Part shown: positions 57,901 to 64,000 of the stretch, piece after piece
Layout: the number at the start of each line of letters is the position of its first letter
Position numbering within the stretch: the first letter of the stretch is position 1
Position numbers and translations under genes: made by a program
NCBI RefSeq assembly: GCF_020103725.1
Contig: NZ_JAHXBG010000016.1
Span: 179,497-243,496 of the forward strand
DNA: 64,000 bases
Direction of reading: 5' to 3'
From: Hyalangium gracile
Lineage (GTDB): Bacteria; Myxococcota; Myxococcia; Myxococcales; Myxococcaceae
Notes under the pieces: model-generated
Told to the model about the DNA's origin: nothing
The model's database searches: none
The model's input: the letters and a program-made list of their open reading frames with translations, nothing else

Positions 57901-58963
57901 CTCCCGTGATGGGAACGACGAGGGTGGCGCGCGCCGGATCATTGGTGCTCAGGGTGAGCGTGGCCGTGACAGCGCCCACGGCCGTGGGGCGGAACGACAC
58001 CAGCAGGTCCCTCGACTGCCCACCCTGGAGCGAGAAGCCCGAGGACGGAAGGACCGTGAAGGCCGTGGCCCCCGAGCCCCCCAGGGCGATGCTGTTGACG
58101 AGCAGGTTCCCCGTCCCGGTGTTGGTCACGGTCACCGTCCTCGTGACGGTGGTGTTCACACCCTGCTCACCGAAAGCGAGCAACGACGGGCTCACCGAGG
58201 CGCTCGGCGACGCGCCCGTGCCCGTGATCGCGACGGTGACGGTCGGGCGGTTCACATCGTTGGTGGACAGCGTCAGGGTGGCGGTCGCGGCCCCTGGAAC
58301 CGTGGGGGAGAACGCCACCGTCAGCTGGCGGGAGCCTCCCGCCGGAACCGAGAAGGAGGTCGGCGTGACACTGTAGGCCGCGGCCCCCGAGCCACTCAGG
58401 GTGGCATTGCTGATGGCCAGCGTCCCCGTCCCGGAGTTGACCACCGTCACCGTCCTCACCGCGTTGCCGCCCACGCTCTGCTCACCGAAGTCGAGGACCG
58501 TTGGGTCCACCGCGATGGAGGGGCTCACGCCCACGCCCGAGAGGGCCACGGTGACGGTGGGACTGCCCGCCTCATTGGTGGTGAAGACGAGCGTGGCGCT
58601 GGCCACCCCCACCGTGGTGGGACTGAACACCACCGACAAGGGCGCGCTCGCATTGGGTGCCAGCGTGAACGTTCCCAGCGTGACGGAGAACAACGAGGCC
58701 TGGGAGCCCGAGAGGGAAGCGGAGACCTGGAGCGGAGCGCTCCCCGTGTTCAGCACCGTCACGACCCGGGCCGCGCCAGGGACGCCGACCGGCTGTTCAC
58801 CAAAGTCGACGAGGCTGGGGCTTATCTGCGCCGCTGACTGCGCCAGCAACGCCGTGGACTGCCGTCCTCCCGAGCCCCCCAAGGCCGCGCTCGCGGACTC
58901 GGAAGGACCGCAGGAGACGAGCAATCCAAGACACACCACTGCCAGAAGATTCAGTCGCAGCAC
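54902..58963 (-). CDS. Choice-of-anchor D surface protein, 12 ASH-type repeats
   Basis: A 1353-residue protein starting at GTG (58961-58963) after AGGGAGG. The signal ends LLVSC, a lipobox-like Cys at 18. There are twelve repeats of roughly 100-110 residues of ASH (ASPM-SPD2-Hydin)/choice-of-anchor-D type, each opening with a variant of SPSxLDFGxxxVG and ending with VPLSGTG or similar. The C-terminus (PPGCSSSGSGAGG, a hydrophobic helix, then RRWRWARG) is a MYXO-CTERM-like sorting signal. It therefore carries two potential anchors, one at each end. The likely role is as a surface or matrix protein. Confidence 0.85.
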   Translation of the reverse strand: MLRLNLLAVVCLGLLVSCGPSESASAALGGSGGRQSTALLAQSAAQISPSLVDFGEQPVGVPGAARVVTVLNTGSAPLQVSASLSGSQASLFSVTLGTFTLAPNASAPLSVVFSPTTVGVASATLVFTTNEAGSPTVTVALSGVGVSPSIAVDPTVLDFGEQSVGGNAVRTVTVVNSGTGTLAISNATLSGSGAAAYSVTPTSFSVPAGGSRQLTVAFSPTVPGAATATLTLSTNDVNRPTVTVAITGTGASPSASVSPSLLAFGEQGVNTTVTRTVTVTNTGTGNLLVNSIALGGSGATAFTVLPSSGFSLQGGQSRDLLVSFRPTAVGAVTATLTLSTNDPARATLVVPITGAGVSPTISVGPAVLDFGTVPVNGNKTLTLTVSNIGTGTLTANLTKSGSGAAAFTFSPASIDVPAGQSRSVTVVFSPVVQGLAQAQLALSSNDVSNPTVTIALSGSGGGATAVMSPSVLDFGGVRVGATRQLTATLTNAGTAPLIVTAAPTATGPFTYAGPASFTVQPNSSISFQVAFAPTSQGSFTGTLTFTSNASNGPTVLSVTGVGTTAQASVSPGTVFFGDVRVGSESQRRAITLTNTGSGELVLQSLPVQGPFTVALRSSDALPIVVAPNSSFVFDVIFKPTAPGAATGSVSLMTDLPSPLMVSLSGTGTLAKLSWSVISLDFGQQRLTQTSAEQVVVVSNPGTAELEITQLLVSQPDFKLNAPLPPPSQEQPLRIAPGQQKLLALVFTPSTLGETTGKLFAVSNAFEPAPPVELKGVGVDGQLSLAPANVIFGAVEVGSSVQQAVTVKNTGSYPVKITQVTPPADAAFTLSGLPTGLVLAPAESWTFTVTFAPTRRGAFPSSAVIESDAFTNRLFNLMMSGTGVGAAAELQPSELDFGSSNVGQAVMRELVIKNVGERELVVSSITFADAAAGPVGGALDFSLGGGVLPLLVAPSQSALVRVQFLPRAAGPRAARAVLATNAGSLEANLRGVGTASSLQLSATQLDFGNVLVGHSVAPRILTLTNVGTGVLVVSGLSVGGTDAAAFSVATPQLPVALPAGASVDVAVSFLPNAERAFSGLLQVISSAPATPTVAVPLSGTGIGQSIHLSESSLDFGRQLVGSTSSPRKVRIVNAGGSPATVSALFVEGSAASHFALTSPALPFVVAPGQEAELSVAFTPQAEVDVNGTLKVVLANPSLQLTVALHGEGIRAALTVSPSALDFGLVEVGTPCGFKEITVTNTSSQEQRVTARLKEEVAAFSVDSSELATPIPAGGSRVIRVSFQPQGEGEVRNEVQVFAQGATAPAGVVPVKGTGTQAEEPPGCSSSGSGAGGSVTLALLALAALGARRWRWARG

Positions 58964-59025
58964 GGGGCCCTCCCTGGAGAGAGGGAGACTCTATCCGAGA
59001 CTGCCACTCTGCGAGAAAACGAACA

Positions 59026-60117
59026 TTACGGCGTCGCGGGCTCCACGGCCTCGTGGGCCACGTGGTGTGTGGCTTCGCGCGCCAGACTGCCACCGCGACG
59101 CAGATCCTTCAGGCGCAGCTTGCGCTGGTGCACGGAGACGGCGCCCACGCCGATGTTGGCGAGCACCGTGCCCAGGTGGGTGAGCGTGGAAAAGGCCGCC
59201 GCATCCGCCTCGGAGGCGCCGAGGCTGCGCGCCGCCCAGCTCGTGACGAAGTAGTACAGCCCCATACCCGCCGGAACTCCCGGCACGGCCTGCCCCAGCG
59301 CGATGGCGCCCAGGACGACGGCCCCGGCGAACAGGCCTCCGGAGATCCCCAGGCCATGCAGGGCCATCCCGTAGGCCAGCGCGGGCGCCAGCACGGGCCC
59401 CACGGACCAGACGAGCGCCGTCGCCATGCCCCGGAAGCTGCGCGCGGTGCCCAGCCCGTCCGCCACGTGCTGGAGCAGGTTCTGCAGCCGGGGCAGCCGG
59501 TGGCGGCGCTGGAGCGCGTGGGCGAGCGGCCGCGAGTAGTGCGCCAGCAGCACCACGAGCGCCACCAGCCCGACGCACAGGTACAGGGCCACCTCCAGGG
59601 CGCCACGGAAGTGGACCATCGTCTTGCCGAAGGGGCCCAGGAAGGAGAGCGCCACCAGCAGCATCAGCGCGGCGAACTCCAGCAGCTTGCACACCGCCAC
59701 CGAGCCCAGGCACTGCAGGAAGGGCAGCCGCTGCGTCCTCGCCAGCAGGAAGGAGCGGATGATGTCGCCCAGCTTCCCGGGCAGCACGTTGTGCGTGAAG
59801 GCGCCGATGGCCACCAGGTGGTAGCGCTCCTTGAAGGGCACCTTGCGCTGGAGCGTCTGCTGCCACTGCAGCGCTCGCAGGGGGATGATGGAGGCCTCCA
59901 GCAGCATGAACGGGATGAGCCAGACCAGGTGGCCCGGCAGCTCCTGGAAGAACTGCCGCAGCGGGAAGCGCGGCACGAGCAGCGGGCCGGGCTCCCCCAC
60001 GTTCCAGTGGAAGAAGGCCGTGGAGATCAGCACCACGGTGATCACGGCGCCCAGCACGCCCATCAGCACGTGGAGGACCGCCTTGCTCCGAGGTGCCTGG
60101 CCCCCGGCCTCAGGCAC
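59026..60117 (-). CDS. LPG-synthase/flippase-like membrane protein
   Basis: A 363-residue protein starting at GTG (60115-60117) behind GGAGG. It has eight or so membrane helices in the pattern of the flippase half of lysylphosphatidylglycerol synthase (AglD/MprF-like): AFTHNVLPGKLGDIIRSFLLART and GLGISGGLFAGAVVLGAIALGQAVPGVPAGMGLYYF are the diagnostic stretches. No aminoacyl-transferase domain. The start overlaps the phosphatase gene stop by 8 nt, so the two are coupled. A role in moving a lipid or lipid-linked sugar across the membrane is inferred. Confidence 0.8.
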   Translation of the reverse strand: MPEAGGQAPRSKAVLHVLMGVLGAVITVVLISTAFFHWNVGEPGPLLVPRFPLRQFFQELPGHLVWLIPFMLLEASIIPLRALQWQQTLQRKVPFKERYHLVAIGAFTHNVLPGKLGDIIRSFLLARTQRLPFLQCLGSVAVCKLLEFAALMLLVALSFLGPFGKTMVHFRGALEVALYLCVGLVALVVLLAHYSRPLAHALQRRHRLPRLQNLLQHVADGLGTARSFRGMATALVWSVGPVLAPALAYGMALHGLGISGGLFAGAVVLGAIALGQAVPGVPAGMGLYYFVTSWAARSLGASEADAAAFSTLTHLGTVLANIGVGAVSVHQRKLRLKDLRRGGSLAREATHHVAHEAVEPATP

Positions 60118-61663
60118 GGTAGGCCTCCGAGAGCCGCTGGTGCAGGCGCACGCAGTGGCTCAGGCCCGAGAGGTCCACGGGCGCGTCGCCAGGCCAGCAC
60201 ACCGTGCTGCGCGTCTCCGTCTTCGTCAGGCCGCCATGGGAGCCGAACTCCCAGGCGAAGCCCACCGTGGAGCCCGGCGCCACGGCGTCGCCAAAGAGCA
60301 CCAGGTCTCCCGCGGTGCTCAGGTGCGGCAGCTCGCGCAGGTAGTCCGCCACCGCCTGCCGGGAGAACTCCTCGGCCAGCGGCGCGCTCGCGATGTCATC
60401 CGGGCCGTACACCCCACCCTTCACCAGCGCCACGGCGGAGTTGCCGCGCCGCACCGCCACCATCCCGATGTCCGGGTGCCGAGAGGCTCGGGCCAGCACG
60501 TCGCGGTGGTGCGCGACGAGCTCCGCGGCCTCCAGCGGCGTGTGCTCCCGCGTGAGGTACACGTGCGCGAAGTTGCCGGACTCCACGACGACGGGAGAGT
60601 CCGTCCCGCGAGGCGCTCGCGCCGCCCCCAGGGGACGCCCGTCCAGCAGCCCGCGCTCGATGTCGGGCGACAGCGGCACCCCGGGCCCGCGCAGCAGCGC
60701 GTCCTCCAGGTGCTGGCCCTGGCGCTGCTCGAAGGGAAGGCTGCCCACGTGGCCGTGGTCGGTGACGAAGACGATGTCGTACGGGCGCTCGACGCAGCGG
60801 GCCATCGCATACAGCTCGGCGAGGTAGGCATCCACGCGGTGCAGCTCCGCGATGGCCTGCTGCGAGCGGGGCCCGCGCCGGTGGGACACCTCGTCGTAGT
60901 TGCCGAAGACGAGGTAGATGGCGGGCACCCCGCGCACCATGTCCACCAGCGCCTTGGTGTGCACGAAGCTCCAGCCCAGCCGCTGCAGCATGACGCGGCT
61001 GAGGAGGAACCCGCGCTCGTGGCGCCAGTCCCCCAGGGCGTGCGCCCAGCGCCAGATCTCCTGCATCGCGCGCCAGGTGTCCGCGCCGAACGAGCGCAGG
61101 TAGGCCCAGGGGCTCACGGTGCGAGCGACGAGCAGCCCCTCCATCTCCGCGGACAGGGAGCGCGCCATGACCTTCAAGCTCGCCAGCGTGCTCATGCACA
61201 GCCGGTTGCGCGCGCCCGCCTGGAACAGCGAGAAGTAGGTGTGCCCGCCGTCGGCGAGCAGGCTGGTGCCCTCGCGCTGCCCGAGCCGCTGCTCGATGTG
61301 CAGCGCGTCACGCGGAGTGTTCATCTGGACCTTGCGGCCCAGCTCGCGATCGAACCAGGAGTAGGCCGGCAGGTTCGGATGCTCGAGCCCATAGAGCAGC
61401 CCGGCCTGGAAGAAGGGCGTGGAGGCAGGCGAGCCCCAGAAAGCCTCTTCGAAGTGATACGCGCCCGAGCGCACCAGCTGGGAGAAGAACGGCATGCTCC
61501 GGGTCCGGATGGCCTCATCCAGCAGGTCCTTCGGGACACCATCCAGGTGGACGACGAGCAACCGCCGAGGGTGCTTGGACACCACGGGCGGAACCTTGCG
61601 GCCGATGCGCCGGGCCAACGCACATGCCCATGCCTGCAACTCTGAGGTGAGAACATTGCTCAC
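60110..61663 (-). CDS. Alkaline-phosphatase-superfamily phosphodiesterase/phosphatase
   Basis: A 517-residue protein starting at GTG 61661-61663, with GGGGAG upstream. It looks like a type I phosphodiesterase/nucleotide-pyrophosphatase. Metal-ligand motifs are LVVHLDGVPKD, the nucleophile Thr in STPFFQAG, YDEVSHRRGP, TDHGHVGS and the late GSHGG. No signal peptide is evident, but residue 8 onward is amphipathic. It is cotranscribed with the flippase-like gene, so the substrate may be a phospholipid or a lipid carrier. Confidence 0.8.
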   Translation of the reverse strand: MSNVLTSELQAWACALARRIGRKVPPVVSKHPRRLLVVHLDGVPKDLLDEAIRTRSMPFFSQLVRSGAYHFEEAFWGSPASTPFFQAGLLYGLEHPNLPAYSWFDRELGRKVQMNTPRDALHIEQRLGQREGTSLLADGGHTYFSLFQAGARNRLCMSTLASLKVMARSLSAEMEGLLVARTVSPWAYLRSFGADTWRAMQEIWRWAHALGDWRHERGFLLSRVMLQRLGWSFVHTKALVDMVRGVPAIYLVFGNYDEVSHRRGPRSQQAIAELHRVDAYLAELYAMARCVERPYDIVFVTDHGHVGSLPFEQRQGQHLEDALLRGPGVPLSPDIERGLLDGRPLGAARAPRGTDSPVVVESGNFAHVYLTREHTPLEAAELVAHHRDVLARASRHPDIGMVAVRRGNSAVALVKGGVYGPDDIASAPLAEEFSRQAVADYLRELPHLSTAGDLVLFGDAVAPGSTVGFAWEFGSHGGLTKTETRSTVCWPGDAPVDLSGLSHCVRLHQRLSEAYRA

Positions 61664-61818
61664 GTTGACGGCTCCCCGTTGTGAAGAGCGAAAATGAGCA
61701 TGCAGGGAGACGTCAGCCGTGAGTGCGCGTGAGCTCTCTTGGTGAGCGAGCGAGCAGGTCCCGCTGCGGAGGAGAGGGGTTGGAGGGTCCCGCCCCTTGG
61801 GGCATGACGGAGGCTCGC

Positions 61819-62997
61819 ATGCTGCTTCCCGCACTCGTGGTTCTCGTGGTGGGTGCATCCCCCGTCACCGTCGTCCCCAAGCCAGAGCCGACCTCCAGCC
61901 AGAATCCGGGCCCGAAGACCGAGGGCGTGGATGCCATCGCCATTCCGCTGGTGAGCTTCAACTCGGACATGGGGGTGGGCTACGGCGTGGTGGGAGGCAT
62001 GTTCCTCTACGGAAAGGGCCACACGCCGTACCAGCACGGGCTGGGCGCGCAGGTGTTCTTCACCAACCGAGGCATCCAGAACCACTACGTGCGCTACGAC
62101 GGGCCGCAGCTGCTGGGCCCGATGCGGGTGGAGGCGCGCTTCGAGTACAAGCGCGAGTTCCGCAGCCCCTTCTATGGCGCGGGAAACCGCTCGGCGCCGG
62201 AGTTCACCGGCGACGTGGATGACATCCGGTACAACTACGACAAGGGCTCGCCGGGCGCGTGGCTGCGGCTGCGAGGGCGGCCCTTCGGCGAGAGCCACCC
62301 GTTCCAGGTGTATGGGGGCTACTCGTGGCGCTACACGCGGGTGGCGCCGTACGAGGCGTCGATGCTCTCGGAGATGAACCCGGTGGGCATCGAGGGCGGC
62401 CCGACGGGGCAGGTGCTCGGCGGCGTGCTCTGGGACACGCGGGACAGCGAGACGGATCCGACGACGGGAGGCGCGGAGGAGCTGGCGGTGCGCATGTCGG
62501 CGCCGATGACGGGCAGCCGCTACCGGTACATGGGGATCGCGCTGAGCGAGCGGCGCTACTTCAAGCTCTCGTCGCGGTTCGTGCTGGCGCAGCGGGTCTC
62601 CGTGGACATGCTGTTCGGCGAGGTGCCCTTCTTCGAGTGGAGCAGCACGGGTGGGGTGCTCTTCACCGAGGGCGTGGGGGGCATGAGCAGCGTGCGAGGC
62701 ATCGAGCGCAACCGGTTCGCGGGGAACATCAAGGTGTTCTCGAACACGGAGCTGCGCTTCCACGCGTTCGACATGAAGCTCTTCGGCCAGACGATGAAGC
62801 TGGGCGCGGTGGGGTTCGTGGACATGGGGCGGGTGTGGCACCCGGGGGTGACGGACGGCCCGTGGCATAAGTGGCACCCGGGAGTGGGCGGGGGGATTCG
62901 CCTGGCGCGGCGCGCGGCGGTGATCCGGGTGGACTACGCGACGTCCACCGAGGCGGGTGGCCAGCGCCTCTATATGAACTTTGGCCACATGTTCTGA
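61819..62997 (+). CDS. Omp85/BamA-like outer membrane barrel without POTRA domains
   Basis: A 392-residue protein; the ATG at 61819 has ACGGAGG in front, favoured over one at 61804. A signal peptide (MLLPALVVLVVGASP) is followed by a barrel of about 16 strands. The segment MSSVRGIERNRFAGN is the VRGF/Y-type motif of Omp85 proteins, and the end MNFGHMF has the terminal Phe. POTRA repeats are missing, as in the patatin-associated and some surface-antigen-type barrels. Divergent from the phosphatase gene. Confidence 0.85.
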   Translation: MLLPALVVLVVGASPVTVVPKPEPTSSQNPGPKTEGVDAIAIPLVSFNSDMGVGYGVVGGMFLYGKGHTPYQHGLGAQVFFTNRGIQNHYVRYDGPQLLGPMRVEARFEYKREFRSPFYGAGNRSAPEFTGDVDDIRYNYDKGSPGAWLRLRGRPFGESHPFQVYGGYSWRYTRVAPYEASMLSEMNPVGIEGGPTGQVLGGVLWDTRDSETDPTTGGAEELAVRMSAPMTGSRYRYMGIALSERRYFKLSSRFVLAQRVSVDMLFGEVPFFEWSSTGGVLFTEGVGGMSSVRGIERNRFAGNIKVFSNTELRFHAFDMKLFGQTMKLGAVGFVDMGRVWHPGVTDGPWHKWHPGVGGGIRLARRAAVIRVDYATSTEAGGQRLYMNFGHMF

Positions 62998-63013
62998 GGC
63001 CCGGCGGATCCGC

Positions 63014-63082
63014 GCCGGGATCGGCTGAAAGCCTTATTGGCAGGCGTCCTCTCTGAGCCGGGATCGATTAGGCTGAAGGCCT
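63014..63082 (+). repeat. Imperfect direct repeat before lipoprotein gene
   Basis: GCCGGGATCG followed by (ATTA)GGCTGAA(A/G)GCCT occurs at 63014-63034 and, with a four-base insert, at 63057-63082. The second copy touches the ATG at 63083. It could be a regulator site or an old duplication. Confidence 0.5.
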
Positions 63083-64000
63083 ATGCGTCATCTCGGATTC
63101 TTCGGGCTGCTCCTGGCGCTGGCCGCGTGCCGTGAGAAGGGACCGGCCGACGGCGCGGTGAAGGTCTCCATCAGCTACGGCACCTACACGCCCGCGTGCC
63201 TCCGTGTGTCCGCGTGGGATACGGATGGGAAGCGCTCGGAGACGGACATCCCGCGCGGTGCGTTCAAGACGCCGGGGGAGCGGAGGGTGACTGTCGCGGT
63301 GTTCCGCAAGCCGGACTGGGGCCGCGAGCTGAGCATGGAGGTGGCCTCCTATGACGCCTCCGCCGACGGGCTCTGCACGGGCAACGTACTGGAGCGCCAC
63401 GGCTCGGGCGAGCCCATGACGGTCCCGCTGGGGGCCTTCGAGACGTTCGAGGTGACGCTCGAGGCCCAGGACGACGATGGTGACACGCACGTCCGGAAGA
63501 CCGACACGGTGGCGGGGACGGACTGTGACGACACGCTGAACACGGTGCACCCGGGCCTGCCCGAGGTCTGCACGGGAGCGCGGGACACCGACTGCGACGG
63601 AGCCACCGCCTGCGCGGACAGCGAGTGCCTGGACAAGACGTGTGATGACAAGAACCCGTGCACGCTGGAAGACCGCTGCCGGCCAGGGACCAGCTCGACC
63701 GTCGAGTGCGTGGGGACCCTGAAGACGTGCCAACCGCCCAACCTCGTCTGTTACACGAACGAGTCCGTGTGCAACCCCGCCACGGGCGAGTGCGTCCACA
63801 CCCAGCAGCTGCCGGACAAGACGTGCAATGACGAAGATGCCTGCACGTCGGGCGACCAGTGCGGCATGGACGCCTCGTGCAAGGGCACGCCCTCAGTCAC
63901 CTGCAACAGCCCGCCGAATATGGCCTGCTACGAGAGCACCGGCACCTGCGACAAGATGACGGCCGCCTGCTCCTACACCCCCAAGCCCGCCACGGTGAGC
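63083..64000 (+). CDS. MopE-like metal-binding lipoprotein (3' end off window)
   Basis: 306 codons are visible with no stop. The signal MRHLGFFGLLLALAAC has a lipobox Cys (C16). Residues ~130-180 carry the MopE-type metal-binding pattern (DDDGDTHVRKTD... PEVCTGARDTDCDG). After that come Cys-rich modules of about 35 residues with CYTNESVCNPATGECVH and CYESTGTCDKMTAACSY. This matches outer-membrane lipoproteins frequent in myxobacteria. Continues beyond base 64000. Confidence 0.8.
   Translation, partial: MRHLGFFGLLLALAACREKGPADGAVKVSISYGTYTPACLRVSAWDTDGKRSETDIPRGAFKTPGERRVTVAVFRKPDWGRELSMEVASYDASADGLCTGNVLERHGSGEPMTVPLGAFETFEVTLEAQDDDGDTHVRKTDTVAGTDCDDTLNTVHPGLPEVCTGARDTDCDGATACADSECLDKTCDDKNPCTLEDRCRPGTSSTVECVGTLKTCQPPNLVCYTNESVCNPATGECVHTQQLPDKTCNDEDACTSGDQCGMDASCKGTPSVTCNSPPNMACYESTGTCDKMTAACSYTPKPATVS

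Noticed and set aside
55646..58837. 1063-codon plus-strand frame opposite the ASH-repeat protein
   Set aside because: Arg/Gly/His-rich shadow of a repeated gene with no domain pattern.

Overview
The window is about 68-70% GC and almost fully packed with genes. Its content points to a myxobacterium (Myxococcota), most likely the Archangium/Cystobacter/Hyalangium group. Supporting traits are two ECF sigma cassettes with lipoprotein or barrel partners, DUF4388 pseudo-receiver regulators, a MASE1 hybrid-type sensor, choice-of-anchor-D repeat proteins with a MYXO-CTERM-like tail, MopE-like metal-binding lipoproteins, GTG and TTG starts, and many 4-nt ATGA gene overlaps. Genus is not decided from sequence alone.

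Layout. 1-5.3 kb: ruvB (3' end off the window), an alcohol dehydrogenase/MBL-fold pair, and a low-GC SUKH-like immunity gene next to a peptidoglycan-binding/LGFP/C39-like cysteine peptidase (possible toxin-immunity pair). 5.5-9.3 kb: ileS, with a large insertion after the KMSKS region. 9.3-14.1 kb: a translationally coupled cassette of ECF sigma, zinc-finger anti-sigma, caspase-fold protease and DGG/propeller-repeat lipoprotein. 14.3-18.1 kb: CotH-like lipoprotein, then yebC-ruvC-ruvA. 18.2-26.8 kb: signalling genes (degenerate receiver-DUF4388, NtrC-type regulator, MASE1-CHASE-PAS kinase, SRPBCC-cyclase). 26.9-28.9 kb: glutathione-dependent formaldehyde detoxification (frmA-fghA). 29-32.2 kb: a second ECF sigma cassette. 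32.2-33.3 kb: a decayed patch with an AhpD-like pseudogene and a small Cys-rich reading frame coupled to a DUF6968-like gene.

33.3-37.4 kb: a complete RNA-end repair locus, rtcB-rtcA with divergent rtcR (CARF plus sigma-54 AAA+). A good sigma-54 promoter precedes rtcB and a long 15-bp-stem structure lies between rtcB and rtcA. 37.3-43.4 kb: metallophosphoesterase, a second pseudo-receiver-DUF4388 protein, and an operon of two multipass membrane proteins, a coiled-coil membrane protein and a histidine kinase. 43.6-49 kb: EamA transporter, DTW-domain tRNA modifier, a short DsbD-like thiol reductase, and an SPFH protein with 55-residue coiled-coil repeats. 49.3-54.6 kb: the iron-sulfur operon iscS-iscU-iscA-hscB-hscA-fdx, without iscR. 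54.7 kb: tRNA-Leu(CAG) with its own promoter and terminator. 54.9-64 kb: a 12-repeat ASH-domain surface protein, a flippase-like/phosphatase pair, an Omp85-type barrel and a truncated MopE-like lipoprotein.

The best candidates for something not yet described are the caspase cassette (9287-14137), the C39/LGFP effector with its SUKH partner (3226-5317), and the RNA structure inside the rtcBA operon (34325-34381). All functional assignments are from reading sequence motifs; no database search was run.
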